A stretch of 64,000 bases of DNA from NCBI GenBank assembly GCA_019722365.1, contig JADFUC010001123.1, positions 1-64,000 on the forward strand, in the 5' to 3' direction. Below the pieces are notes generated by a model, which was not told the origin of the DNA, searched no databases, and saw only the letters and a program-made list of their open reading frames with translations. Position numbers and translations under genes: made by a program. The stretch is from Lithospermum erythrorhizon (Eukaryota > Streptophyta > Magnoliopsida > Boraginales > Boraginaceae). Below are positions 1 through 12,079 of this stretch, one piece after another. Position 1 is the stretch's first letter, and each line of letters starts with the position of its first letter.

Positions 1-1470
1 CTCAGTATTACGTTCGGGCACGTATTGCCCACAGCCAAGCCTAACACATAAACAAGCAATTTCATTAGATACAAATAGTAAATATAAATATAAATATTAA
101 TAAAGACAAACTCAATATAAAATGCACTTATGCTCACCAGCGTGTAGCGGTATCCTCTGGCCGGCGGGCTTGAGATGGCGTGGGCTTTATCGGGTCGCGT
201 ACCCGACGGCCTGCCTCTCGGGGACTCTGCTCCACTTGGTCGTCGTCACTCGACCCCGACTCGTCAGCTGTATCTCTCCGGTCATCAGCGTCAGCGTGTA
301 ACGACAATCTTGTGTATAAATTAAAGTAGGGCGTGCTGAATACGCTGGGCGAGTCGGCGTCTTTGGCGGATATGGGCCCGGCGTCTTTCGCGGCTTCTCG
401 TCCCTAGGATGAAGCAAAGGTAATCTGCTTATGTCGAGCATGGGCGATCGGCTGGCTCGATCCACACGCGAGGTCGGATAAATTTCAGGCACCTTGGGCC
501 GTCATTCTCACTCTTTCATACATCGTGCAACTTGCGTCGAGTTTTACGCCACGAGGCCGTATATAAACCTGCGTTTTCAAGAAATTCAAATTCTATCAAA
601 ATTAAAGAGCAATATCATTCAAAATCAATTCAATTGAATCAAATCCAATTTGATCCAATTCGAACAACATTGAGCTTCGAATCTAATTCAAAAGCGACAT
701 TTCGTCTAATTCGAATGACATTCAGGCTAATTCTTTATCAATTCAATTTCAAATTCAATTCAAAATCCAATTAGGTCTAAATCAAACTCAAATCTAATAT
801 AATTCAAACTCAATCCAATTCAATTCATCAACAACGATTCAATTACCCAATTGATCGATTAAAAACAAAATTAGCCAAGAATAAACCCAGCGATTCGATT
901 CCCGATTCAGTAACTAAAAATTAAAATGAATTAAACATAATATACAAGGTAACAAATTAAAAGCGAATAAATCAAAATAATAATTAATTAAACAAGCAAT
1001 TAAATTTATAATTAATCACTAGATTAAAAATGAATTATCTGACGACTAATTAAAAGCGATAAACAAAAAAAAAGAATTAAAAGAAATTAGATCATAATTA
1101 AACATATAATAACAAACAATTAAACATACAAGTAATTATAAAAACAAAGCGATTAAAAATATTAAAGCGAAAACAAAAAAAAGCAAAAAACCGCGCCTTT
1201 TTCCGGTGGAGTGCGGTGGGGTCGGCGATAGGGCGGTGGTGGGAGTGGCGGTGGTGGGGTCGCGGTGGCGTGATGTGAACGTATTTTTTTTAATATATAT
1301 AGATGCAAATATCGTCGGTTTGGTGTCGTCGATAATTAATTTTTGAGATTTTTTTTTTAAATTAAGAAAGGTTCCGACATCACCGAGAACTGAAACCCGA
1401 CACAAAAGGCCCAAATAAAAAAAAACGGGCACTGTAAAACCGACTTACCCGACAGCGCTAGGCAAGCGCA
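1..1470. other. Unclassified left-edge repeat-like DNA
   Basis: No gene is recognised here. Positions about 130-500 are GC-rich, then 580-830 is a run of CAATTCAA-type words, followed by an A/T-rich stretch with long A runs to about 1180 and a GC-rich patch at 1190-1290. The 101-codon open frame on the minus strand at 187-492 has no recognisable domain and a composition that looks like chance openness in GC-rich DNA. Because the copia element to the right should continue leftwards into pol here and does not, this block is probably another nested insertion, perhaps part of a long gypsy LTR. That is inference. Confidence 0.35.
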
Positions 1471-1529
1471 CATTGGGGTAGCGGTCATTTCTCAACACAT
1501 GGAGTGCATTTTCTAGTAGTGTATGAATG

Positions 1530-2262
1530 GATTTAGCTGCCAACCCCCTTAATTACATTCGATCCACTCGAGCACTTACTCATTTAACCCGGAGTTGGCA
1601 AATTAACGCTCATTATTCTCATGTTAAGTATTTTTCTTTTCTTGTTTCATGTACAAATGCATCCGCTTGTTACAATGGGCGAAACAACACCGTACATCCA
1701 TGCTTCTTAAGACATCTCTTCCTCATCCAACATCACCAAGCTTTCTTTAATCATGCAGTCGAGATTCGGTGGCTTTGCTTTTATAAATGCAACAATCTTC
1801 CACTACTAAATCATTTAGTTTGCTTTCTCTTACTCACGGCTTAAGTCAATATTACACTTCTTTTGTGAAAAAGTTGGATATTGAATCTAATGATGACCAT
1901 AACCTTTACATACTTTTACAACGCTGGATACGTAGGCATTGATCAATCCTTTTTTTTAACGTTTATTGTCTAGTAGGTACCGGTAGATAGGCATCCAGCG
2001 ACATACGGTTTGTGATGTTGCCAAATTTCTTATGCTGCGCCGATGCGTCAAGAGACATTTCAAGCGTGATAAGAGAACCAAATAGCTCATCTACCTTCAT
2101 AATCGAGGATGTCGTTACTTGCTTCTTCTATGACAACCAACTTTGGAGTCGAATCTATTGGGAAAAGATCGATCTTTCGACAATCTTTTTCTTGAGACAT
2201 CGTTTCTCGAGGTCATAGAATTCATTGGATATCTCCTTAAGTTTGATAATGAACTGATGATG
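1530..2262 (-). pseudogene. Copia gag, C-terminal half (degenerate)
   Basis: This is the minus-strand continuation of the copia gag whose first half lies at 15.6-16.2 kb. Reading leftwards from 2262, the translation in shifting frames gives IIEF..KLK, NEFYDLE, FPNRFDSKV, IEEA, and LFGSLITLEMSLD. This is the collinear order of the gag capsid (UBN2-type) domain, and it closely matches the related copy at 63.4-63.65 kb (FDSKV-like, LITFEMSLDDQS). Farther left, about 1690-1540, a degraded stretch may be the zinc-knuckle region. Several frameshifts and stops make it non-coding as written. Pol is not visible to its left. The family assignment is strong because of the second copy; the exact ends are approximate. 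Confidence 0.7.
2170..2262. repeat. Left copy of ~90 bp direct repeat flanking gypsy cluster
   Basis: This segment, within the copia gag, reappears in the same orientation at about 15615-15705. The core (GAATTCATTGGATATCTCC and neighbours) differs by only a few bases and one or two indels. Similarity stops on the right at the start of gypsy sequence. Confidence 0.85.
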
Positions 2263-2269
2263 GTTCCTG

Positions 2270-4862
2270 CGTAACGACACATAAATTAAATGCGCCTCGA
2301 GTTAGAGTGGTTATCAACTTTATATAATAAATTAAGCGTACATTGGTTGACACAAAATAACTTGTTTGTACATCGATAAAACACGATAGTTTGATAAAAG
2401 TGAAATAGTTCGAAAGTTGAAATGTTTGTAAAAGTTTAACCATCGTGGCAATGCCTAATCAAATCAAAATCTGAAAATTCATAACATTACCCGAGTCAAT
2501 ACTCCATAAAACAATTTATAAATTTTTCAACACCAAAAGCGAGAATATGAAGTCTCGTGCGCTACAAAATAATTGAGTAGAAAAGATGTGCGAGGATCCA
2601 CAGCCATCAGTCTCTCGCTAAAGTAAAACACTTGCTCACGAACTCAACGAACTTCTCGCGTTGCGCTGTCAATCGGAGGTTGGAAGGGAGTAATTTCGGC
2701 AATTTTAGTCGAAGCGTATCACCCGGATGGTAACTTACCCACATCCGAATGAGATACACAACAAGAGATAAAACATAGCGATAAAATATACGTATATAAG
2801 GCAAAAGAATAACTAAGTATTCATAGCGTCTACTTGATGAAAGTAACCATCCCTCGACATTTACACATTTTAAAGGACTTCAAGCTTCACAGATTCTTTC
2901 TAGGTGACACATATCCGGAGATAGCATGTCGTACACTCAAAAGCGAGCAAAGCAACGTAAGTCCTGGAGTAAATGGGTTATAACTTGCAATAACTTGATA
3001 TACTTGAACTCGAGGAAACAAGACAAGCAGCCGGTATCGATATTTGAGGCGTAGTGACATACACTTTAATGTCGACCACAATGCGAGACCGTACACCGCG
3101 ATAAGCTTGTCAGAGCATTTATATAATATGCGTTGCCCACTACGGCGGGCTCGCCCCAATAACGTAACATAATATCATATAATATCCTTTTTCAGACTCG
3201 CCGCCGGCTCGCTGCAGAATATCATATCATATCCATTTCAGCGGGCTCACCGCCCGATGCGCCCGTGATATCGCAAAGCGCACCCGAAATACGCACCGGC
3301 GGCCTCTGCATGCGGCTACAGCATTGCCCGCGTCCTAACGGCCGTGACCCGGCTCTATGTGAAACTGACATGTTGACAAAGTAACATCGCTTGAAGCGTA
3401 CCAACCATGACAACCCACTGATCACCGCGGGTCGGCCGACGTCGCGTGACGAGCGACCCGGATAGAGCGACCAGCGACAATGTAGCGACATTCTGGAGTA
3501 TAAGCATTTCTTGCCCAGTGCGACAATTTCATATGAAACGTACTACCGTAATGTATTACTTGCTGACCGTCAAACAACTCGACATTTCCACAAATTCACA
3601 GTACCCACACAACGGATAAGTTCGTAACGAATACATAATCGCATATCCAATTTTACCATACCTTAACTTACTTGAGCGTAAATAATGTTATCAAGCAGTG
3701 ATAAATCCCTTGACTAGTACCGCTCGCGCCCAATGATCAATCGATCATGACTTTTTCTGCATTCAGTCATGGAACACAGTACAAATTCTACAAATTTTGT
3801 ATAAAATTATCTTTTAGCAACTTTTAATACCATTTAGTCACTTTAAGTGAAATATTATTAGTTAAACTTCAACGATAACTAAGCGACAAAGTTCGACTAA
3901 ATCCTAAATCTTAAACTTTAAATTTTCACTGTGCTTAATCTGACACTTTCACAGACAATTCCAAACAATCCGAATTATTAAGCTTTCTGACTAATTAAAC
4001 CCGTTTTAACTTGACCTCAATCCCAATTGACTCTTACTTTCAGAAACTAATAAAAACTAATTTAAACTCGTCACTTGACTTTTATACAGCAGTTAACTCT
4101 AGCAACTATAATAAACGTCCAAAAATATAATTATATCATTTTAGCACATTTAAATAGTCGAGCCAGTCAACCCAAAAATTCAACCCAACTTGCTGTGACT
4201 TTTCTACTAAAATCGATTATTATATAATCTCACTATACTATAATTTCGGCCTAATGATAGTTATATACGATGTCCATCCCAAAAGTCGAAGTCAAACTAA
4301 AATTCCAAAAGTCAGCGTCCTAAGCGTCCCAAATTTCACATCGAACACGTAATTTCAACTCAAGAACAACTAATTTGAAGCCGAGAATAAATTTAAAATA
4401 ATAAAAATCGAAAACTAAAAGTCAACAAAAATGAAAACTGAGTGAAACTTCGAGAAATACACAAAAAAGTTTAAAGCGCTTTTTACTAACTTTAATCTAG
4501 AGGATGATGAGAAACTCTCAATTTGAGGTCCAAAGCTTGCGAGATGGAGGAGAAATCGGAGAAAAAAATCAAATGAGGGAATTAGGTGGATTACGCCGAG
4601 GGAATGGTTTGTGTTTTTTTTTCTTTGGGCCTTGGTTGAATTTGTATGTGAGGTAAGGTGGAGTTGGCCAATATAGAAGTGAAACGGATGGTTTGTTCAG
4701 TGATACCTCTTCGTTTTAATAAACCCATTGGCTACGAACATTAACATTTATCGTGCATAAAATGTAAAGTGGTTTCAAATTTTCGTTAATCAATTTAATA
4801 ATCTCCTTATTTAATTTATTTATTGCGAGTTGTTACCGGTTTTACATTACCCACTAACAAAA
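2270..4862 (-). repeat. Gypsy LTR-like block 1 (tandem with next block)
   Basis: This is a non-coding 2.6 kb block. In minus orientation it begins near 4862 with a GTAAAACCGGTAACAAC-like start, followed by an AT-rich stretch. It contains a GAGTTTCTCATCATCC segment at about 4500-4520 and ends near 2270. The same order of landmarks occurs in the block at 4965-7364, including the GATGGTTGACAC-like words near 2340 and 5050 and the GAGGAGAAACTCTC-like words near 4510 and 7000. It has no coding capacity. Length and position next to gypsy pol suggest an LTR. The open frames inside it are chance. Confidence 0.55.
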
Positions 4863-4964
4863 ATTTAATCCTCGGGGAATTCTCAGGCTTTCGATTACTT
4901 TCTGGAAAAATAAAATCAAAAACAACCATAATCGCACAACCTTGGGCGAAGTTGCGTTAGCGGT

Positions 4965-7364
4965 TCCTCGTATATCTGCTGACCCGCCTCGAGTCGTCGC
5001 CCTCGAGATTGGAATTCTTCATCAGCTTTGTATATCACGAGTCACCATACGATGGTTGACACGAAAATCACCTATTTAATAGCTCATAAAACCTGATAAT
5101 TTGATACACGGTAAAATAGTTTCAAAAAAGTTTGGCTGTTGCACTCTTGAGTTTAACACGTCATTGGCATTACGCCAAACAGCCCCAAAGCATAAACTCC
5201 ACCAAAAAGCCGAAATTAAAATATTCTACAAAATGGTTTACAATTTGACATCCCAAAACCCAAAAAGTAAAAAGCATTTTTATCGAAATAATAAAAGAGA
5301 GGGCTGAGAGGATCCTGACTTAACATCCTCGCTAGGTAAATCAGCGGACACCCACGAACTCTGCCCGACTACTGATAGCATCTGTCGATGAAGATGGGGA
5401 GAAGAGGGTAAGCTCGACAAATTAGTGAAGCAACGAATCAGGACGATGGCTACCACGGCGTCGAGATGAGTACACGATAAACGGATAAATATATATATAT
5501 AATAATACGTGGCGAAGATGGATAGACACATCTATATATATAATACGGAAATATACAAACTATCGAGAGCATCATGCGAAATAACCACCATCATGACAAA
5601 TGCACACATTTTTAGAAAATTCAACTTACGTTAACTCGAATTAAGTACTCCGTATACGCATAATCAAGCGAGGTACTTGACAAAATTTCACTGACACTAC
5701 GTTCATACTTTCTGACCACAATAAAATAACTTGCAATGAAACCACAATAACATCATATATAACGATTAAATCCCTCTTCGGCCGGGCTCACCCTTGAACA
5801 CTTTCAACAACAACATATCGCTTTTCACGAAGCGAATTTCCGCCTTGACATGGCGCGTTCACGTCTTTCGGCGGTCGCCTGACGCCCGCTTTCGTCCCAA
5901 ACTTCCTCAATCGCTTTGCAATTCACGGATGCACATATAATACCAACCACACACAAAAATCTCAATGCGGCATCATAATACCTGAGGATACAACAATTTC
6001 ATATAGGGACTATTCGCAAAATATACTCCACCGGATCGTCCGTAACACAAATATACTCGACTGAATACGCTGAACATATACATATTCAAACATGAATACC
6101 ACAAAAATAAATAGACCATAATGCATCTAACACAACCACTTAGTAAGAAGTCGACATTTCACAATTTCACTAATAAAACCCTGAGATAAGTTTATAATCT
6201 GAATCTGGCGATCGCAATCAATTATCATATACTTCACTCAAACATAAATAAAGGTAACAACCATTTGATAAATCCCGCCTTAGCTTCGTACAGCTGGCGC
6301 CCAAGCGATCAATCGATCCTCCATTCCCAGCGTCAGAATGCAGGCAGAAACATTTCGAAAATATAATCACAACTAAGCCAACCATTTAAATCCGCTTTAT
6401 CATTTAAATACTAGACTTTTTAACCGTTTAGTTATAAATTGACAACTTCGTAAAGATTTCTAACTATGTTTCAATAACAATTTCGATGACAACCACCATT
6501 GCAGGACTAAATTCGATGTCGGCCTATATCCTATTCAAATTTCCAACGATTTGCTTCAGCGCTTATAATTCATAATTGTATCCCAAAATAATGATCCGCA
6601 GCTAACGGTCAGCTAACTTATTTACATCGGCCACCACACATTTTAGTCAACCACGATCGCTTGAAAGTAAATTCCGTATAACAACACTCTACCCAATATC
6701 ACGATCATTATCAATTCCTATATTATAATTTAAGCACAGACAATAATTCTATTCAATAATATATCCAAAAATCGAAGTCAACCCAAAGTTCAAAAAGTTA
6801 ACGACCCACTAAAAACGTATCCGAAATTTCATCAAACACAATATTTCAGCTTTCGATAATAACTAATTTCTGACCCAAGAATCAATTGGAGCCCGATAAA
6901 GATTAAAAATACCAAAAAGTCAACAAAGTCAAAGTTGGGAGATTTCACAAAATACTCAAAAAGAAATATCGTGCCTTTTTTTTTGCTTGGCTTGAGGATG
7001 AGGAGAAACTCTCGAAATTTTAGCTCTCCCAAGCTTGAGAGGATTGAGGGGAGAGGAGTGAAGAAGAAAATCAAAAGAAATAGTGAGGACTCGCCGCGGT
7101 TATGCGTGTGAGGGGAAGGGAAATGGGTTTTGGGGGGTTTTGGGCTGTTGATCGTTAAGCGATTGGGTTGGGTAATGGTCAACCCGGTGGAAATCACAGA
7201 CATTTTATTCGATCGATACCTCTCGTTTTAATTTTATCCATGGTAACCAGAAGCAGCGTTACTTCAGCAGCATAAAAGTACTAAGTAGAATTTAATTTTT
7301 ATGTAATTAAATTTAATAATCTCTCTTTTAATTTATTTATTAGTCGTTACCGGGTTTTTATAAT
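4965..7364 (-). repeat. Gypsy LTR-like block 2 (probable 3' LTR)
   Basis: This is a 2.4 kb block collinear with the block at 2270-4862. On the minus strand it starts immediately after a purine-rich tract (reverse complement of about 7366-7381, GGGGAGCGAGGAGGA). That tract itself follows the gypsy integrase C-terminal remnant at 7393-7730, which is the expected order pol, polypurine tract, 3' LTR. Two LTR-like blocks in tandem with only ~100 bp between them are unusual. No TG...CA termini could be fixed confidently. Confidence 0.55.
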
Positions 7365-7392
7365 ATCCTCCTCGCTCCCCACGTGGCTTCTA

Positions 7393-7730
7393 CTACTCGA
7401 TGATTTTCCACAAAATTTTACTAATTTCACTTTTTTGTTCCTCGACACTTTCTTTACGATCCGGGATCCTCGTCGGTCCTTGCTCATGGAATTGAGAGAG
7501 TCTCTGCTTGGTCATCAGAATTTGAAACTCTAAGATATGCGACTCATCCGGCACGTACTTCCTCAAGCAAGAAACATGGAAAACATCATGAATCCTTTCC
7601 GATTCTCTAAGCCCGAGAGCTGACAAATTGAAATTTCTTAACCACGCTTTTGTCGAATTTCAATCGGCCCGATGTACCGGGGACTCGACTTCCCTCTTCT
7701 CCGGGCCTCATTTGCTTAATAACCGTTCAA
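7393..7730 (-). pseudogene. Ty3-gypsy integrase C-terminal remnant
   Basis: Minus-strand frames read SSPRYIGPIEI at about 7670-7712 and then, after a frame change, RIHDVFHVSCLRKYVPDESH at 7550-7595. These are the conserved GKLSPRYIGPFEI and HDVFHVSMLRKY motifs at the C-terminal end of plant Ty3-gypsy integrase. The frame closes near 7393, directly before the putative polypurine tract and LTR-like block. The upstream part of this integrase is missing at 7730, where a different repeat begins. A second copy of the same domain lies at 11.1-11.3 kb, so at least two gypsy copies are involved. Confidence 0.8.
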
Positions 7731-7734
7731 AAGT

Positions 7735-10700
7735 ACTAATATTATTGTAATAGTATACTAGTTGCTCGGTGGACTATTTCGAGGAGAAATCAAAAATTTT
7801 GAAGTTGAATAGTTGGAAATACAACGAATCGGTCGGTTGGTAGTACATTTCGGTATTTAGAATTTTAAAGTTGTAGTCGAATGGTAATGATATTAGTTGG
7901 GTGGTAATATAATTTGAGGGTAGAAATGTTGATGTTTGGAAGATTGATTGAATAAGTTAAAAGCGAGAGTGTAGATTGAATTAAAAGCATTAAGTTCATT
8001 CACGCATAAATTAGTTGGGCCAACTCAAGACTGTCCCATAAACCAACGAGCGAAAGCAGGCGTCAGTCTTCTTAGCACCACCAGCGCGAGCAGTGACGAG
8101 TTAACTATGAAATTTCTTTCTCGATTTTATCGCTTCCATCACAAGCTTTGGTCCTCAAATTTTTTGGAGAGTTTTCCCTCGTAAATCCCCTCTTGATTCT
8201 AGGTAAAAGGTCGGATCTTTTTAGTATTTCGTGAGTTTCTTATGAGTTGACTTTTTGTTGACTTTTTGGATTTTGAATTATATTGCTATAAACGATTCTT
8301 AGGCCTTAAATTAGTTGTTTTTGAGTTAAAGTTAAGAGTTTGGATGAGTATTTCTTGATGTTTTGAGGATGTTGACTTTTTGAGATTTGGGTTTTAGGCT
8401 TTGATTTTAAGGATTTCAAAATGAGTATAAATTATCTTGAAACTTAGATTGGTATTGGAAGTGATAATGCTTGATTTAATAAAGGAATTGAAGTAATGAC
8501 AGAGATGAATAGTTGACTTTCGTTGACTTTTTGAGAAAAAATGTAAAAATATATAGATTGGAGATTAACATGATTTGTTTTGGAATGAATTTAGTTGTTT
8601 TTGAGAATTAAGCTTGGATTTTTATAATATTGGAGGTATTATGTTGAGTAGTTTTAGTAGGTTTGCGTAGTAATTGGGTTTGAGGATAAAAGTTGTTAGA
8701 AATGGATTGATTGGGGTAATTGAAAATGTTAGTATTTTTGGTTAAAGGTGTTGGCCGATTATGGGATTTAGTCGGGATAGTTGAGGTTCACCATTTTAAT
8801 TGTCATTTGAGCAATTGCTTGATCTATACTTAAGTTGTCAATTAACTAAAATGGGGTTGAAAAGAGATTAGAATTTCATTAAGATAAAGAGGGTTAAAAT
8901 GGTTGTGAGTAGTAATTGTATTTTGAATTGTTTTGATTGGAAACGCCCGAGCGATGGGAAAGACAACTTGGATCGTTTGATTAGGCGGGAGGCGTTTCTT
9001 ATTGCTAACATGAGGTGAGTCTTTATCTCACTTTGGGTGCTACATTAAGTACTTCATTGAATAGTATACTTGTCATTGTTGTAGTTATATGTGATTCATT
9101 TGTTGATATGATTTATGTGATTGTATTTACGTAGGCGTTGAAGATTTGCTTGAGGTAAGTAATAAGCTTAGAGCTGCCAACTGCGTTTATTTGTATTTCG
9201 CAAATCTACGTATTTACGTAGGCGCTGTCGGCAACTTACATATTACGTACTTCGGCGATTACGATTGATTTTTTTATTTAGCGACATGGTTTTAGGCTGT
9301 GTGTTTTTGATATTGTTTGGAATACAGTAGTTAGTTGCTTTGGGAGGTGTTGGTTGGGTTATACGTATTGACTTTGAGGCTGACTTGAGTATTAGGATAT
9401 GACCTATAGTTGGGATGATTAGGGGTTAGAATTTGTCTCCCTTCTTGCGAGGATATGTAGCGCTATTGGCTGCCCCAATGTATAAAAAGTGCGGTTTCAC
9501 GCTTATCTTGCCAGTGCTTAGAAGTGCGGTTTGACCTTATACTTGGGGTATGGGGCATTTATGATTATCTATGATCACTTTGCTGTGTGCATTGTTGGTG
9601 TTGGCCTTATACTACGGTATAAGTGCAGTTTGGCCTTATACTTCGGTATAAGAGCGGTATGATTATCTACAACGATCAACAGCGCCAATGCATTGTTGTT
9701 GAGTGTTGGCCTTATGCTACCGGTATAAGAGCGGTGTTTAAATGGCGATTGGTCCATTCCTCAGGTGGAGCCAGTTGAGCATATGCGATTTAGAGGTTGG
9801 TATGGTTGGGAGATATGAGGAGATAGATGGTTTTTGATGACTAGAGTTATAGTGGATTTGTTGAGTCTCTGTGATTTTTATTAGGGTGATGGTGTGCACT
9901 TATTGAGACTTTGTACTATATCTTGACATGTTGCTTAAAATTTTCTATGGTGTTGTATGATCACGTTTTGTATTTCGTTTATTGGTTATGAATATTTGAT
10001 TATACTAGATGTTGCCTTGATGAAATTATGTCGAATTAGGTTTCGGTTGATTATTGATAATATTATCAGATTTTTCTTGTGGATCCTAGGTTGGTATTAA
10101 TCGTTATACATCCTTTAAGGTTAAAAGTTGAGTTGGTTAATGGTTGAGATAACTTTTGAATGAGGGCATTAGGTATAAAAATTATAAACCGACGTTCATG
10201 CTAATCTATAGATGATGTTGATGATATTTTATATATGGTGGAAAATTGGATTCAAATGTGTTAGTATATAAGTTATGATCACAACCACGGCGATTGAAAC
10301 CATTGAGGTGAATAAGTTCCGTAGACTAAATGAAAATTTAGTGCGTTAATTTAAGTATTTAAGTTATCTTGATTTAAAGATATCACGTTGCTCGGTTAAT
10401 ATTAAGATAATTGCTTGATTTGGAGGAGTTCTTATAATAATCATTAGGATGTCATAGGAGGTGTATGACTATAATTGGGAGTAAGCGCTTTAGAGACTAA
10501 AGGTAATTGGTTGAGTTACTTGGTATTGAGTTGTGGTATGTTTGGAGTTGTATATTATATCGGGAATTAGTTGTACTTAAGAAGATAACAAGTAGAGACT
10601 TATCTCTTTGTAATTAGGTGTCTTGTGAGTAAGTTGTTGACGTGGTGTGGGTTTATCGGTGTTAGTTGAAAGCCATTAAGAAAAGATTTATCTTGTTGAG

Positions 10701-11105
10701 GAGTAGCATATAAAGGCTATAACTGCCCAGGTAATTTATATTAGTCTTTAAATAGGTAAAGACTTGAATTATCCTTGTTTGTGATAAGGTGGATTAAGCT
10801 TACGTGATATTTGTATTCAACTCGGCTTCTAGGCGACTCCCATTTCTATAGGCGGGCGTTTATACTGGTTGTTGGGATGACCGAGATGCATTGGCCGAGT
10901 AGCTGCGTACCCGTGGAGGTGGCGATGGTGGCTTGAAGACCTCAACAGTCATACTTTTATCTTCTTTGGAGTTTTGTTGTACGTAATAATTATTGTTGTC
11001 TCGAGTTGTAAAACAAGTTGTTTGATGTTGTATTTATTTTATTACTTTTCAGTTGTTGTAGTGTTGGTTAGTTACTTGAAGGACAAGTTGTATTGTTTTA
11101 TCTAT
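7735..11105 (+). repeat. Long LTR-like repeat, copy A
   Basis: This non-coding 3.4 kb repeat separates two pieces of minus-strand gypsy integrase. Its start (ATAGTATACTAGTTGCTCGG near 7750) matches 37830-37855, and its later parts match 48.2-50.2 kb in order: the GATGTTGATGATATTTTATA words near 10210 and 49510, and the GTCGAATTA words near 10030 and 49330. Its middle (gene-free, 8200-9800) shares words with the blocks at 27.8-33.0 kb, including the hairpin array. It is interpreted as an LTR or solo LTR of a large gypsy family; no internal ORF is present. Confidence 0.6.
9480..9740 (+). repeat. Hairpin minisatellite inside repeat A
   Basis: This is a short imperfect tandem array of a unit containing GCGGTTTGGCC followed by an inverted repeat. 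Clear stems are 9606-9623 (CTTATAC, loop TACG, GTATAAG) and 9635-9652 (same stem, loop TTCG). Equivalent arrays lie at 29.3-29.64 kb and 31.94-32.13 kb. Confidence 0.8.
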
Positions 11106-11109
11106 CGTA

Positions 11110-12075
11110 TTAAATGATGCATTTTTGCTCGTTATCCATCGTTGGTGATACGATTGTGGGTTGATAGCCCGGTCCCAATGACGCCAGTGGCGCGAAGCCG
11201 AATGAATTGCAGCCATTTACACTTCCGTGGAATATCTTCAAAAATACCCGGTGGCTTCCACCTCGAGCGACAAATCTATCCGGCGTCGATCGAGGTGCTT
11301 CTTTTATTACATCATGTGCCTCCTCGGAGAAATGTTGTTGTATTGCACACCTACTACATCGAACTTTCCGCCAACTCGGACCCATGGGTATCTTTCCCTT
11401 ACCTCGTTTCAACATATCGAGTCTACGCCTCCGGCCGCCTGAAAGCTTGACGGTGCCATCCCGATGCTAGCTTAAAACTATTATTATAAGCAAACTTCAT
11501 TTTTCGGCAACTGTAATTCAAACTACGGAGAAACTCGACCACCGGCTCGTTCATTGTCCTCGGCGTTTTAATCGTTCTCTCGGATAATCCATCCGTCTGA
11601 GGATGAAACACGATTACTCAAATTGACCTTAGTCCCCCAGCGCCTCTGGAAGCCTCCCCGAAACCTCGAGTGAACCTTGCGTCCCTATACGAAACAATAC
11701 TGCTTGGCGTCTGCTCAGAAACAATACTCTCGGCCATTCGGTTGATTTAATAGGTAGAAAATGAGTGAGTGTACATGAGTACATCCCTGATTACCCAAAT
11801 CCCGTCGTTTCTTTTACACGAGTTTGGAAGCCCCAGAAACACAAGTCCATGGTGATCTTCTCCCGTCCGTTCGGTATAGGTGGCGGTTGCGTGACCCGGA
11901 TGGTTTATGGTAATCTTGACACATTGACAAATTAAGCACTTCGCCAAAAATCGGCCAATTTCTTCTTCCGCATTCCGGCCGCTTAGTTCTCCATAAATTT
12001 CGGTACATTTTAAGTAGCTAAGGATGCATAGCCCATATGAAGCATTGTAGGCCTCGTCCAATTTCCACTTTTTAG
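11110..12075 (-). pseudogene. Ty3-gypsy integrase (degenerate)
   Basis: Minus-strand segments in order: the zinc-binding and core-start region at 12061-11747 (GRFLAKCLICQCVKI, then GLPNSCKRNDGIWVI, like the CLTCQQVK and GLP..NDSIWVIVDRLTKSAHF motifs), a catalytic-core piece at 11611-11423 (FHPQTDGLSERTIKT, then FAYNNS), and a C-terminal piece at about 11300-11140 (VFLKIFHGSV, then LGPGYQPTI, resembling VFLKVSP and LSPRYIGPFEI). Integrase would join retrotransposon cDNA to host DNA. Frameshifts and stops separate the pieces, so it is not functional as written. Confidence 0.85.
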
Positions 12076-12079
12076 GTCG

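Noticed and set aside
187..492. 101-codon minus-strand open frame
   Set aside because: GC-rich local composition, no recognisable domain, no homologous frame elsewhere; treated as chance.
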